Below, one piece after another: positions 1 through 11,611 of a stretch of DNA of 43,428 bases; the first letter of the stretch is position 1, and each line of letters opens with the position of its first letter. Below the pieces are notes generated by a model. That model was not told the origin of the DNA and searched no databases. It was given only the letters and a program-made list of their open reading frames with translations. A program made the position numbers and the translations under genes. The stretch is from Gammaproteobacteria bacterium (GTDB taxonomy: Bacteria > Pseudomonadota > Gammaproteobacteria > Enterobacterales > Kangiellaceae): contig JAOUOC010000004.1 of NCBI GenBank assembly GCA_029880585.1, forward strand, positions 1 through 43,428. Reading direction: 5' to 3'.

Positions 1-299
1 CGATCTGTGTCTGGTTGAATATCATTCTCACAACCTGTTATCAATGTTTGCAGCTGCTCTTCAATATCTGCCTCAAGATCAGCAAACGGACTTCTTAAGT
101 GTGCTGAGCCATAGTCATGTGGTTTATATTCAACAATCTCCGGCAAGTTTTGAATACTTTTGGGTGGCCTCGCATCAATTTTTTTAACCCAATCATCAAT
201 ATCATCTGTATTAGTTGTGCAAGCGGAAAGCAAAACAACGTTCAAAACCAGTATAGTTCTAAATCTTTTAATAAAAGGCCAATATAAGCGCTTAAACAT
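1..299 (-). CDS. pilP: Type IV pilus assembly lipoprotein PilP (partial, C-terminus beyond left edge)
   Basis: Minus-strand reading from ATG at 299 gives MFKRLYWPFIKRFRTILVLNVVLLSACTTNTDDIDDWVKKIDARPPKS..., with a lipobox (LSAC) and pilP position after pilMNO; TAATG overlap with the pilO stop. Confidence 0.85.
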   Translation of the reverse strand, partial: MFKRLYWPFIKRFRTILVLNVVLLSACTTNTDDIDDWVKKIDARPPKSIQNLPEIVEYKPHDYGSAHLRSPFADLEADIEEQLQTLITGCENDIQPDTD

Positions 300-919
300 T
301 AACCTTCCTCCGTGTCAGAACGATATGTTTTCGCAGTAACTGACATAATCAGAATTTTTTCACCTGGTGAAGCTGCCACTTCGCCATCACCTATTTTAAT
401 TTCAAAATCGTGTAGCGTCACAATTCTCGGCAAACGAGAAACTCTGCTAACAAAATTAGCTAATTGATGATATCCGCCAGATACAACCAATGAAATTGGC
501 TTTTCCGAAAAAACTTCCATCTTCTTTTCAGCCTGAAAATCAGCACTAACCAACTCACAGCCAGCACCTGTAGCAGCATAAGATAACTCATCAATTAATC
601 CGGCCATCTCACTACGTTTGGGAAGTTGTTGCAGCAGGGTTTTGAAGCTATCCTGTATGATCACCATTTGACCTTTATATTCATCAAGATTTGCAGCTTT
701 TTCCTGCTTTTTTTCATAATCACGTTTAAGCTGCCCTTCTTTTGTTTCCAACCCCTCTAGCTGAGTAATCTGATCACTTATAACCAGCTGATAACCTAAA
801 AAGCAAACAACAACAAAGACCATAGCTGCAACTACCACTTTTGCCGCAGCAGGCCATGATCCCATATTATTAAAATCAATATCACTAATATCGAGATTAT
901 TTAAATCTTTCATATCCAT
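299..919 (-). CDS. pilO: Type IV pilus inner membrane component PilO
   Basis: 206 aa, one N-terminal TM, coiled coil, PilO-like C-terminal domain; gene order pilM-N-O-P. Confidence 0.9.
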   Translation of the reverse strand: MDMKDLNNLDISDIDFNNMGSWPAAAKVVVAAMVFVVVCFLGYQLVISDQITQLEGLETKEGQLKRDYEKKQEKAANLDEYKGQMVIIQDSFKTLLQQLPKRSEMAGLIDELSYAATGAGCELVSADFQAEKKMEVFSEKPISLVVSGGYHQLANFVSRVSRLPRIVTLHDFEIKIGDGEVAASPGEKILIMSVTAKTYRSDTEEG

Positions 920-921
920 GA

Positions 922-1484
922 CTATTTATCCTCCTTCTTTTCTTCTGGAGAGGTTACTTTTGTTTGCAACACAAAGGTTTTTCTGTTAGCACCTGAATTT
1001 TTATCATGATTTATGCCATCTATCACGTGCATCTGAATCCATTCAGCAGTATCCAGATTACGAATAAATTTTGAAACTCGCGGCCCTGATTCCGCCACGC
1101 CAACCAGTGTCAAATCGTCAGCTTTTCTGCTAATGCTGGACAGATTTACACCCTCAGGAATGGTTGTAACAATCTCATCAAAAACATGAACAATTTGAGG
1201 GCGACTTTTCTGAAGATCCTGAATCGTATCAATACGTTTTTTCAGCTCATTTCTTTCTTTTTCCAGCGCTTCTATTTCTTTAATCTTGGCATTCAGTTTG
1301 AATATATAAGAGTTCAGCCTTTCGTTTCTTGCTTTTTGATGATCCAGTTTTGCGCCGTATATGTTATACACCAAAAACATGGTCAACGCTCCCAGTACAG
1401 CAATCAGACCAAGAACACTAACAAACTGTCTTTGCTTTTCCTGACGTAGTTCTTCCCGCCAAGGTAATAAATTAATTCTTACCA

Positions 1485-1485
<1 letters not shown>
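922..1485 (-). CDS. pilN: Type IV pilus inner membrane component PilN
   Basis: Starts MVRINLLPWREE, the typical PilN cytoplasmic motif; one TM; TGATG overlap with the pilM stop. Confidence 0.93.
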
Positions 1486-2582
<1,097 letters not shown>

Positions 2583-2967
2583 TTACGAGCTAAAACTGTG
2601 TAATTACTTTAAATAATAGCGCTAACTATAAGAAATTTCACCTGTTTTTTGCTTTTAGTGTGCTCAATTTGGCGTTATTTTGCATTATTGTCAAGTTTTA
2701 ATTGGCAAAAATAACCATTATTGCTTCCATTTTGCCAGATTTTCCAAATACATTATTGTCTTGCTACACATTTTTAAATCAAAATGACATGTTGAACGGT
2801 TAACAAAAACAAATCATTTTATCCGTTTTTTACAAATAACAGTTAAAGACAACATCAATTAGCGCTATACTCTTTGAAATTGACCAATGTGTTAAAATTT
2901 GATCTTATAATCAAAACTAATTTAACCATTATAAATTCTAGAACAAGATATTGCGGCTTCCAAATTT

Positions 2968-5523
2968 ATGTTTAAACGATTTGCACCAAAACTTTTATAC
3001 TTGTTTTCCCTGTTTCTCACATTTTCAGCAATGGGATTTCTGGCGCTTTATCTGTCAGTAGTTCCTGGCTTGCCAGATGTAGAGTCAATAAGAGAAATTC
3101 GTCTGCAAACTCCAATGCGAATTTATGCTAATGATGGTCAAATGATTGCCGAATTTGGAGACAAACGTAGAATTCCAATAACACTCGATCAGGTTCCCAA
3201 AAATTTCGTAAACGCCCTTCTTTCAACTGAAGACCAAAGGTTTTATGAACATTCTGGCGTTGATTTTATGGGCGTTATGCGAGCTGTTATTAATCTTGTA
3301 ACCACAGGCACAAAAAGTCAGGGCGCAAGCACTATAACAATGCTGGTGGCAAGAAATTATTATTTAACTCGCGAAAAGCGTTTTTCAAGAAAAATAACCG
3401 AAATGTTTTTGGCTTGGAAAATTGAATCTGAGTTAACCAAAGATCAAATTCTGGAACTTTTTCTTAATAAAATTCCTTTTGGCCATCGAGCTTTTGGTTT
3501 AGGTGCAGCTTCCCAAGTATATTATGGAACCACTCTGGATAAACTAACTCTGGCTCAGCTAGCTACGCTTGCCGGAATTCCAAAAGGGCAGTCAATTTTT
3601 AATCCTATTTCAAACCCGGCAAAAGCCAGAGAAAGACGTGAACATGTATTAGGTAGAATGCTAACGGAAGGTCACATCTCTCGGGAACAATATGAACATG
3701 CCAATGCAGAAGAAATTGCCACCAAACGTCATGGTTCAGATACCACTGTTCACGCTCCTTATCTTGCAGAAATGGTAAGGCTATACACAGTTGAAAAGTA
3801 TGGTCAGGAAAGTGCCTATAACGATGGCATGAATATATTCACTACGATTAATCCAACTCTACAGTCTTACGCTAAACAAGCGGTAATGGATGGTCTTGAA
3901 GAATATGATTTACGTCATGGCTATCGTGGTGCAGAAGCAAACTATGCATTACTTGACGAAGAAAATAATCCTGTGTCGGATAAACAAATAATGCAATGGC
4001 TTGATCAAGCTGTAAGAATACCTCAAATGCAAAGTGCCATTGTCATGTCTATTGATGAAAAAGACAATTTCGCAAATATTCGCCTTGAAACAGGAGAAAA
4101 TGTTACGCTGGCATTAGATAACCTGAGATGGGCCAGAAAATATGTTGATGAAAATCATGTAGGTGAAGTTATCAATAAAGTTTCTCAAGTATTAAACGTT
4201 GGTGATTTGATCCGTGTAAAACAGATTTTAACTCCTGAAGATCCTGAAAAAAATATAGCTGAAGCTATCTCCTACAGACTATCCCAAATTCCTGATGTTG
4301 CTGGTGGTTTTGTAGCTCTAAATCCAGGCAATGGCGCTATTGAAGCGCTGGTTGGAGGATATCAGTTTGAATTGAATCAATACAATATGGTTAATCAGGC
4401 AAGAAGACAGTTGGGTAGTAATATCAAGCCCTTTATTTATTCAGCAGCTTTTGAAAAAGGATTTACACCTGCTTCAATGTTAAATGATATGCCTATCGTT
4501 GAAGAAGATATCACCGCTGAAAACTTCTGGCGGCCAAAAAACGATAGTGACAATTATCGAGGGCCAACGCGACTCAGAATTGCTCTTAGTTATTCAAAAA
4601 ATATAGTTTCTATCCGCTTGATGAAAGAAATCGGCGCTAAATACGCAAAAGATTACCTCACTCATATCGGCTTTCCGGCTGAACATATGCTCCCTTATCT
4701 TTCATTAGCTCTGGGCTCTGCATCTTTTACACCTCTTGAAGTAGTAACCAGTTATGCAGTTCTTGCCAATGGTGGTTATAAGGTTCAACCCTGGTTTGTC
4801 GATAGAATAGAAGATCCTAATGGACGCATTATTTTCCAATATCAACCAATTCAGGTTTGCTCAGAGTGCGAAATAATACAAAACAAGCTACTTGAACAAG
4901 CAATTCAGGATCAAGACCTGGAAAGTAATGGTGCTGAAGAGTTGTCCATTCGACAAGCTGAAGAAAATGATTTTTCAAACATTCCTCTTTTCCCGATTCC
5001 CAGAGAATTGATAGCCCCCAGAGTAATAGATGAAAGAAATCTGTTCTTAGTCACCGATATTCTAAAAGACGTTATCCACCGAGGAACTGCAACACGAACC
5101 CTAGCCAACAGTAAAAGCCCTCTGTTAAATAGAAATGACATTGCAGGTAAGACAGGAACCACAAACGATGCAAAAGATGCCTGGTTTAGTGGTTATAATT
5201 CTGAACATGTCGCCACAGTATGGGTCGGCTTTAACGACCATGCTAAAAAATTAGGTGATAGAGAATTTGGTGGGCGGGCAGCTTTACCTGTTTGGCAAAA
5301 GTTTATGGAAAAGGCTCTCGAGAATCAACGTGAAAAAATTTCAACACCGCCTCCAGGTATTGTAACAGTTCGCATTGATGCAAAAACCGGGCTATTAGCT
5401 AATGAATTCACAACTGAATCTATCTTTGAAATGTTTAGGTCAGAAAATGCACCTTCTGAATACTCCAGACAACAAAATCTTCAGATAAAAGATGAAGAAG
5501 TTGAAGACGAGACCCTTTTCTGA
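2968..5523 (+). CDS. mrcA: Penicillin-binding protein 1A (bifunctional transglycosylase/transpeptidase)
   Basis: 851 aa; STEDQRFYEHSGVDFMGVMRA, QGASTITMLVARNYYLTREKR and KTGTTNDAKDAWFSGY motifs; divergent from pilM. Confidence 0.93.
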   Translation: MFKRFAPKLLYLFSLFLTFSAMGFLALYLSVVPGLPDVESIREIRLQTPMRIYANDGQMIAEFGDKRRIPITLDQVPKNFVNALLSTEDQRFYEHSGVDFMGVMRAVINLVTTGTKSQGASTITMLVARNYYLTREKRFSRKITEMFLAWKIESELTKDQILELFLNKIPFGHRAFGLGAASQVYYGTTLDKLTLAQLATLAGIPKGQSIFNPISNPAKARERREHVLGRMLTEGHISREQYEHANAEEIATKRHGSDTTVHAPYLAEMVRLYTVEKYGQESAYNDGMNIFTTINPTLQSYAKQAVMDGLEEYDLRHGYRGAEANYALLDEENNPVSDKQIMQWLDQAVRIPQMQSAIVMSIDEKDNFANIRLETGENVTLALDNLRWARKYVDENHVGEVINKVSQVLNVGDLIRVKQILTPEDPEKNIAEAISYRLSQIPDVAGGFVALNPGNGAIEALVGGYQFELNQYNMVNQARRQLGSNIKPFIYSAAFEKGFTPASMLNDMPIVEEDITAENFWRPKNDSDNYRGPTRLRIALSYSKNIVSIRLMKEIGAKYAKDYLTHIGFPAEHMLPYLSLALGSASFTPLEVVTSYAVLANGGYKVQPWFVDRIEDPNGRIIFQYQPIQVCSECEIIQNKLLEQAIQDQDLESNGAEELSIRQAEENDFSNIPLFPIPRELIAPRVIDERNLFLVTDILKDVIHRGTATRTLANSKSPLLNRNDIAGKTGTTNDAKDAWFSGYNSEHVATVWVGFNDHAKKLGDREFGGRAALPVWQKFMEKALENQREKISTPPPGIVTVRIDAKTGLLANEFTTESIFEMFRSENAPSEYSRQQNLQIKDEEVEDETLF

Positions 5524-5539
5524 TCAGGAGTAAAACTGG

Positions 5540-6463
5540 ATGCACATTGTGAGTGGACGTTGGCAATTGGGGCTGGTTCTTGCCTCAATTACCGCTTTGA
5601 TGTGGGGTTTTTTACCCATAGCGCTGAAATTTCTCTTTTCTTCAATGGATCCCTGGACTATAACTTTTTATCGTTATATTAGTTCGGCATTAATAGTCGG
5701 CTTCTATCTCCTTGCGACCAACAAATTCCCCAAACTGTCTCAATTTACAGCTAGCAATGTAAAGCTACTCATTGTTGCTATTTCAGGATTAAGTGCCAAC
5801 TATATTTTTTACCTGTGGGGGTTGGACTATACCAATTCAAGTACTGCACAGGTTTTAATCCAGCTTGCACCAATGCTTCTATTATTTTCCGGGATTTTCT
5901 TTTTCAGGGAACAGTTCAGTAAACTTCAATGGTTTGGCTTTATTCTCTTTATTTTTGGACTGCTTCTTTTCTTTAACAAAAAACTTATCGCAATGTTTAC
6001 CCAACAAGGGAATTATACTCTGGGGGTTTTGTTTATCATTATTGCTGCGATTACCTGGGTTGCATATGGCATTGCTCAAAAGGTCTTGCTTAAGGAATTT
6101 TCCTCGCCTGTCATTATGTTTATCATTTTGTTTTTTGGTAGCTTTTTGTTTATGCCCCTTGCCGAACCGGCTCAAATATTTGAACTGACCAATTTTCAGC
6201 TTTGGGCATTAATATTTTCTTGCCTCAACACAGTTATTGCCTATGGTTGCTTTGCAGAAGCGCTGGAACACTGGGAAGCATCTAGGATTAGTGCTGTAGT
6301 CACTCTTGCTCCCGTTTACACAGTAGCTGGCGTTTACGGTCTGAACTATTTATTCCCAGAAACTTTTACAGGGGAAACTCTATCTTCATTAACCTTGTGG
6401 GGAATTGTTGTTGTAATTGCTGGTGCTATGATAACTGCGTTAGGAAAGAAAAAAGCTTCCTAA
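5540..6463 (+). CDS. EamA/DMT-family transporter
   Basis: 307 aa, about 10 hydrophobic segments with a two-fold EamA-like repeat. Confidence 0.85.
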   Translation: MHIVSGRWQLGLVLASITALMWGFLPIALKFLFSSMDPWTITFYRYISSALIVGFYLLATNKFPKLSQFTASNVKLLIVAISGLSANYIFYLWGLDYTNSSTAQVLIQLAPMLLLFSGIFFFREQFSKLQWFGFILFIFGLLLFFNKKLIAMFTQQGNYTLGVLFIIIAAITWVAYGIAQKVLLKEFSSPVIMFIILFFGSFLFMPLAEPAQIFELTNFQLWALIFSCLNTVIAYGCFAEALEHWEASRISAVVTLAPVYTVAGVYGLNYLFPETFTGETLSSLTLWGIVVVIAGAMITALGKKKAS

Positions 6464-7116
6464 CGAGTACCATAAATGACCATAGTCTTGCCTTTAACTG
6501 AAATATGTTCCTGATCTTCCAAAACTTTTAATACGCGACCGACCATTTCACGGGAACAACCAACAATACGTCCCAATTCCTGTCGAGTCACTTTTATTTG
6601 CATACCATCAGGATGAGTCATGGCATCTGGCTCTTTTGCCAGATCAAGTAGTGCTCTTGCCACACGACCAGTTACATCAAGAAAAGCCAAGTCTCCAACC
6701 TTTCGACTGGTTTTTCTTAAACGCATAGCCATTTGGCCTGCCAACTTAAAGGTAATTTCTGGCCTTTCCTTTGCCAGCGCCTGAAAACGGGCATAGCTGA
6801 TCTCGGCAACATCTGTTTCAGTTTTCGCTCTAACCCAGGCGCTTCGATCATTTAAGTCATCAAACAATCCCATCTCACCAAAAAAGTCGCCTGAATTTAG
6901 ATAGGCAAGTACCAATTCCCTGCCATCATCATCTTCTATTAAAACTGATACCGAGCCTTTAATAAGAAAATAAAGCGTCTCTGGCTTGTCGCCGGCAAAG
7001 ATAATAGTTGTCTTTGGCGCATAACGACGCTTATGACACTGAGAAACAAACCATTCCAATGTCGGATCGTTTTTTATGTTATATGGTAAATTGACCGGTT
7101 CTTTAATTAATACCAT
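6460..7116 (-). CDS. crp: cAMP receptor protein (CRP/Vfr)
   Basis: Extensive similarity to [101 protein letters not shown]. Confidence 0.95.
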   Translation of the reverse strand: MVLIKEPVNLPYNIKNDPTLEWFVSQCHKRRYAPKTTIIFAGDKPETLYFLIKGSVSVLIEDDDGRELVLAYLNSGDFFGEMGLFDDLNDRSAWVRAKTETDVAEISYARFQALAKERPEITFKLAGQMAMRLRKTSRKVGDLAFLDVTGRVARALLDLAKEPDAMTHPDGMQIKVTRQELGRIVGCSREMVGRVLKVLEDQEHISVKGKTMVIYGTR

Positions 7117-7378
7117 GATTATTTCCGAACTGTATTTTACTTAGACCTTCTAAGCTTAGCATTTTTTAGTTTAAGAAAAAAATTATTCTTATAAAAAAAT
7201 TTTCTTAATACTCCCCAACCGATAATACTCATCAATCTTGCTTCATTCAACCTTTTTATTTGAACGCGTTACATCAAGAGTAATACATGCCTTCTAATCA
7301 TAACGATAATAAACGCATTGACCAAACTATTTGCTCATCTATAATACCTAACAAATATTAAACCTTGTGGAGTTATTT

Positions 7379-7777
7379 GTGAAAATCACAACCCGATGGC
7401 AGAAAGATCTTACTTTTGTCGGCACCAATGAAAAAAACCAATCAATAACAATGGATGGAGAGGGCAATGCTCCTTCACCAATGCAACTGATATTAATGGG
7501 TGTTGGCGGCTGTTCTTCAATTGATATTGTACTGATCCTCAAAAAGGCCCGACAAAATATTGCTGATTGTATCTGCCAGATTGAAGCTGAAAGAGCGGAA
7601 ACAGATCCAAAAGTATTCACAAAAATACATGCTCATTATCAGATAATTGGTAAAGAGCTTAAAGTTAATCAGGTTGAACGTGCGGTTAAACTTTCCATGG
7701 AAAAATACTGCTCGGCTTCAATTATGCTTTCGTCATCGGTTGATATAACACACAGTTTCGAAGTTATTGAAGAATAG
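7379..7777 (+). CDS. OsmC-family protein (YhfA-like)
   Basis: OsmC fold motifs MGVGGCSSIDIVLIL and SMEKYCSASIMLSSS. GTG at 7379 preferred because the upstream in-frame GTG (7367) lies in an SD-like GTGGAG. Divergent from crp, as for yhfA. Confidence 0.85.
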   Translation: MKITTRWQKDLTFVGTNEKNQSITMDGEGNAPSPMQLILMGVGGCSSIDIVLILKKARQNIADCICQIEAERAETDPKVFTKIHAHYQIIGKELKVNQVERAVKLSMEKYCSASIMLSSSVDITHSFEVIEE

Positions 7778-8900
7778 TTTTTCCTTCACACCATACTTCA
7801 GAAATATTGTTGTGTTGATCAAGCAAGATAAAATTGGCTTTTTGACCAACTGCAATTTCCTCCTGATCATCAAGAGATAAAAACCTGGCAGCATTTGTAG
7901 TTGCCAGTTCCGTTGCTTTTTCTATGGAAATGGATAAAACATCCATCGCATTTAAAAAGGCTTGATGCATATTGATAGCACTACCAGCCAATCGTCCTTC
8001 ACTATCGATCAACTTATTGTCTTTCAAAAAAATAGTTTCACCAAAATAATCAAACTCTTTGTCTTCACAGCCAACTATTGGCATGGCATCTGTCACCAAC
8101 ATCATATTGGGATTGGCTTTGTACGCTGCCAACGCTGCACAGGGGTGAACATGGATTTTATCCATAATTAAACCGTATGAGCTCGATGATGAAGCCAATG
8201 CGGCACCCACCATACCAGGTTCACGAGAATTAAATTGTGACATCGCATTAAAGAGATGAGTAAATCCACTGGCTCCAGATTCAATTGACTGTTGTGTCTG
8301 TTCATAGGTGGCATTACTGTGTCCAAGACAAACTACCACTCCCATATCAACCAGTTGCTTTATTAGAGAGGGTGAGACCGCTTCAGGAGCGATTGTAATC
8401 ATTACCTTACCGATGTCATTTCTTGAATAGATATATTTTTCTTGTTCTGAAAGTTGGCGAATAAATGAGGCTTTGTGAATTCCCTTCTTCTCAGTTGAAA
8501 TATGCGGCCCTTCAAAATGAATACCAATTATGCCAGAAGATTGATTCTGGATAGCCTCTGACACTGCATTAGCAGCCTGTTCCATTTTTTCGACGGAATC
8601 AGTGATTAAAGTCGGCATCCAGCCGGTTGTTCCAAAACACTGATGAGCCTTGGCTATTTGGAGCAAGGTTTCACAGTCTGGTGAATGATTGAACAAAAAA
8701 CCACCACCACCATTGACCTGAATATCAATAAATCCAGGAACAAGAGTTCCACATAAAGGTTTGACTGCTGAATGATTGTCTGAATAAGAATGACTATCGG
8801 AAATGCTTTCAATATACCCATTACTAATCTTGATAGATTGATTTTTTTTCAAGCGACTACCGATTAGAGCCGCTTCAACATTTAGGGTAAGCGTTACCAT
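7764..8900 (-). CDS. nagA: N-acetylglucosamine-6-phosphate deacetylase
   Basis: 378 aa amidohydrolase: PGFIDIQVNGGGG, IGIHFEGPHIS, GHSNATYEQ, THLFNAMSQFNSREPGMVGAAL, LVTDAMP. Confidence 0.92.
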   Translation of the reverse strand: MVTLTLNVEAALIGSRLKKNQSIKISNGYIESISDSHSYSDNHSAVKPLCGTLVPGFIDIQVNGGGGFLFNHSPDCETLLQIAKAHQCFGTTGWMPTLITDSVEKMEQAANAVSEAIQNQSSGIIGIHFEGPHISTEKKGIHKASFIRQLSEQEKYIYSRNDIGKVMITIAPEAVSPSLIKQLVDMGVVVCLGHSNATYEQTQQSIESGASGFTHLFNAMSQFNSREPGMVGAALASSSSSYGLIMDKIHVHPCAALAAYKANPNMMLVTDAMPIVGCEDKEFDYFGETIFLKDNKLIDSEGRLAGSAINMHQAFLNAMDVLSISIEKATELATTNAARFLSLDDQEEIAVGQKANFILLDQHNNISEVWCEGKTILQ

Positions 8901-8977
8901 TTATTTTCCGGAAATTTTATGCCACATTATTGTCAATATTATTACCCAGTCAGACAACAAGAACAAGATGTTGCTTA

Positions 8978-10294
8978 TTATGCCTTGACGATCCGGTACA
9001 CAGGAAAACAGGCTCTAAAGGTTGAACCGATACCCAGCTCACTATGAATATCCAGATGTCCTCCATGATTCTCAACAATATGCTTGACAATCGAAAGTCC
9101 CAAACCGGTTCCGCCAACTTTCCTTGAATGATTGACATTGGCTCGATAAAACCGCTCCGTCAGCCTTGAGATATGCTCAGGAGCAATGCCCTCGCCACTA
9201 TCCGCTACCGATATACAGGCACTACCATCGGCGTGCTTGTCCCAACAAACAATAATTTCGCTTCCGATTTTTGAATACTTTACCGCATTGCTTAACAGGT
9301 TCTGACAAAGACTAAACACCTCTCGCTCATTAGCTTTTATCATCAGACTTTCATTGGCAGTTAAAACAATATTGTGGGTATCTTTTGCCTTGGTTTTTTG
9401 AAAATCAGTTATTAACTTTTGTAACAGATCGGCAATGTTTAAAGGTTCACCTGAATCCCTGTCATGACCTTTTTCTTCCAGTTTTGACAATACCAACAAA
9501 TCCTCCAGAATTTTTTGCATTCTATTAGATTGCTGACCTGCTCTATGTATTAACTCTATAGCGCTTTCCGGAATCGATTCATCGGTTTCCAACATTTCCA
9601 GATAACCGGAAATTACCGTCAGTGGTGTTCTTAATTCGTGAGATGCATTGGCAATAAATGCTTTTCTTAACTTTTGTACTGCAACTCTTTGACTAATATC
9701 ACGTGCAATCACCAGTTTTTGTTTATTACCAAATTCAACGCTGGTCATTAATAATGTCTTTTGCGGATCAATTGGTGATTCCATTTCAATAGAAGTCGGG
9801 TCATTTTCCTCTGACTCTGACTGTTGCTCAAAAATAGTTTTCAGTTCAGGATTTGCAATCAGTTGATCAAATTTTTGCCCAAAGTTTTTTTCTATTTCCA
9901 GTCCCAAAATTCTTTTCGCAACTTCATTAACCCATTCAATTTCAAGATCCTCATTTAAAACAATGGCCGCATCAGGCAGTGCAGTGATAGTTGCTCCAAA
10001 ACGGTCGGCCATTTCTCTCAGGCGAGTTTTTCTTTCTTTATTCTTTTTTTGAGTACGATTGATGTGTTGAACCATTAATTGCCAAATACCACTGGCGTTG
10101 GGAGCATGATCTGGTTTTGCTCCCAACCTTATCCAACGCTCCAGAAGCCACAATTGGCGAAGCGTCCAACCAATATAAAGACTCAGTGGAAAAATCAAGG
10201 CAACCATCCAGTTTTTGGTTAATAACCCAATCAAGACAACACTGGCAATAACACCCAATATTCTTGATAACTCCAAACCCCATACGGTTTTCAT
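8978..10294 (-). CDS. phoR: Phosphate regulon sensor histidine kinase PhoR
   Basis: 438 aa; N-terminal TMs, PAS, HisKA (FIANASHELRTPLTVISGYLE), HATPase (GGTGLGLSIVKHIVENHGG); directly downstream of phoB. Confidence 0.92.
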   Translation of the reverse strand: MKTVWGLELSRILGVIASVVLIGLLTKNWMVALIFPLSLYIGWTLRQLWLLERWIRLGAKPDHAPNASGIWQLMVQHINRTQKKNKERKTRLREMADRFGATITALPDAAIVLNEDLEIEWVNEVAKRILGLEIEKNFGQKFDQLIANPELKTIFEQQSESEENDPTSIEMESPIDPQKTLLMTSVEFGNKQKLVIARDISQRVAVQKLRKAFIANASHELRTPLTVISGYLEMLETDESIPESAIELIHRAGQQSNRMQKILEDLLVLSKLEEKGHDRDSGEPLNIADLLQKLITDFQKTKAKDTHNIVLTANESLMIKANEREVFSLCQNLLSNAVKYSKIGSEIIVCWDKHADGSACISVADSGEGIAPEHISRLTERFYRANVNHSRKVGGTGLGLSIVKHIVENHGGHLDIHSELGIGSTFRACFPVYRIVKA

Positions 10295-10317
10295 TAAGTG
10301 ATTACCATTTTGATGGT

Positions 10318-11010
10318 TCAGCTACAGGTTTCATCAAACATATAACCTATACCGCGAATCGTTTTAATTACTTTATCCATAGATTTCTCTTTTAATATTT
10401 TTCTCAGCCTTAGGATATGCACGTCTACCGTTCTTTCTTCTATATAGGTTGTTTGCCCCCAAATAAAATCAAGTAACTGTGATCGTGAGTACACCTTGTT
10501 TTTGTGTGTCATAAAAAAATGCAGGATTTTGAATTCTGTTTGCCCAATATGCACTGATTCATTATTAATTTTCAGCAAATTTGAAGCCACATTCAGCTCA
10601 ATATTGCCTGAAATTATTTTGCCCTGTTCATCATGAGAAGAGGTTCTTCTAAGTAATGCATTAATTCTGGCAACCAATTCCCTTAACGCTACCGGTTTGG
10701 TTATGTAGTCATCTGCTCCAAAATCAAGGCCTTTCACCTTGTCTCTTTCTTCAACTCTGGCAGTTAGCATAATGACAGGAATTTCTGACAGAACTTCATT
10801 TTTACGGATCCGCTTGATTAAATCGACGCCACTTTCTCCTGGCATCATCCAGTCAACAATCACCAAATCTGCCGGTTGCTTTTGCAATTGCTGAAAGCCT
10901 GCTCTGGCATCTTCTGCTTCTGTCACTTCAAAGCATTCCCTCTCGAGGGCAAGTTTGAGCATTTCTCTAATTGCCTGTTCGTCTTCAATCAGAAGGATCT
11001 TTTTATTCAT
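10318..11010 (-). CDS. phoB: Phosphate regulon response regulator PhoB
   Basis: 230 aa; receiver domain (IVDWMMPGESGVDL) plus winged-helix output domain (ERTVDVHILRLRKIL, TIRGIGYMF). Confidence 0.93.
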   Translation of the reverse strand: MNKKILLIEDEQAIREMLKLALERECFEVTEAEDARAGFQQLQKQPADLVIVDWMMPGESGVDLIKRIRKNEVLSEIPVIMLTARVEERDKVKGLDFGADDYITKPVALRELVARINALLRRTSSHDEQGKIISGNIELNVASNLLKINNESVHIGQTEFKILHFFMTHKNKVYSRSQLLDFIWGQTTYIEERTVDVHILRLRKILKEKSMDKVIKTIRGIGYMFDETCS

Positions 11011-11085
11011 TACTCCAATACCATTTCAGTGAAAGACCGTCTAAAAGGTCCGCATCTGGTTTGAAAGCTATTATTCCACAAAAAC

Positions 11086-11103
11086 ATGACACTTATGTGA
11101 CAA
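11086..11103 (-). promoter_or_regulatory. Putative Pho box upstream of phoB
   Basis: Minus strand reads TTGTCAC-ATAA-GTGTCAT: two TGTCA cores 11 bp apart, matching the CTGTCAT-N4-CTGTCAY layout, 76 bp upstream of the phoB start. Confidence 0.7.
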
Positions 11104-11110
11104 AATTTAA

Positions 11111-11374
11111 TCAGTTTTGTGCTGTCTTTGTCGCAACGTAATTTGTCAGCGCCTGTACCGATTCAAATATTTCGGCACTTAACTCATCGTCTTCAGCCAC
11201 GAAATCAAATGTTTCTTCCAGACTGGTAATTATTGAGACAATCGCCAAAGAATCAAATTCAGGCAGATTACCTAATAATTGCATGTCATCAGGCATTGAC
11301 TCAGGCGACATATCCAACGACAGGGTTTCAATCAACAGTTGTTTAACCTGCGGGTTTATTCCATTCTCTTGCAT
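11111..11374 (-). CDS. Acyl carrier protein, orphan type
   Basis: 87 aa; phosphopantetheine site motif in LLGNLPEFDSLAIVSIITSLEETF. Confidence 0.8.
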   Translation of the reverse strand: MQENGINPQVKQLLIETLSLDMSPESMPDDMQLLGNLPEFDSLAIVSIITSLEETFDFVAEDDELSAEIFESVQALTNYVATKTAQN

Positions 11375-11611
11375 AAATTTTTTCTGATGTTAATTTTGGC
11401 GCGATTCTATCAATATCTGATCGGATTTGCACACCGGAATTAAGTATAGTTAAAAAAATTGCGCCATATAACCAATCATTTGCATTAATTTATGGCATTG
11501 TCAGTCATTTTTTTTTATTCTATCGGTATTATTTTTATCAAAATACACCTTATAAATCAGATGGAATTGATGCCCCTGACTGATTAAAAATCAATTAAAC
11601 GGATTACCACT

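Noticed and set aside
2668-2688. Sigma-54-like promoter TTGGCGTTATTTTGCAT upstream of pilM/ponA
   Set aside because: GG to GC spacing is 9 nt, not the required 10 nt.
2880-2925. Sigma-70 promoter TTGACC ... TATAAT upstream of ponA
   Set aside because: Spacer is about 20 nt, longer than functional spacing; kept unannotated.
7117-7366. CRP autoregulatory site between crp and the OsmC gene
   Set aside because: No convincing TGTGA-N6-TCACA match found by eye.
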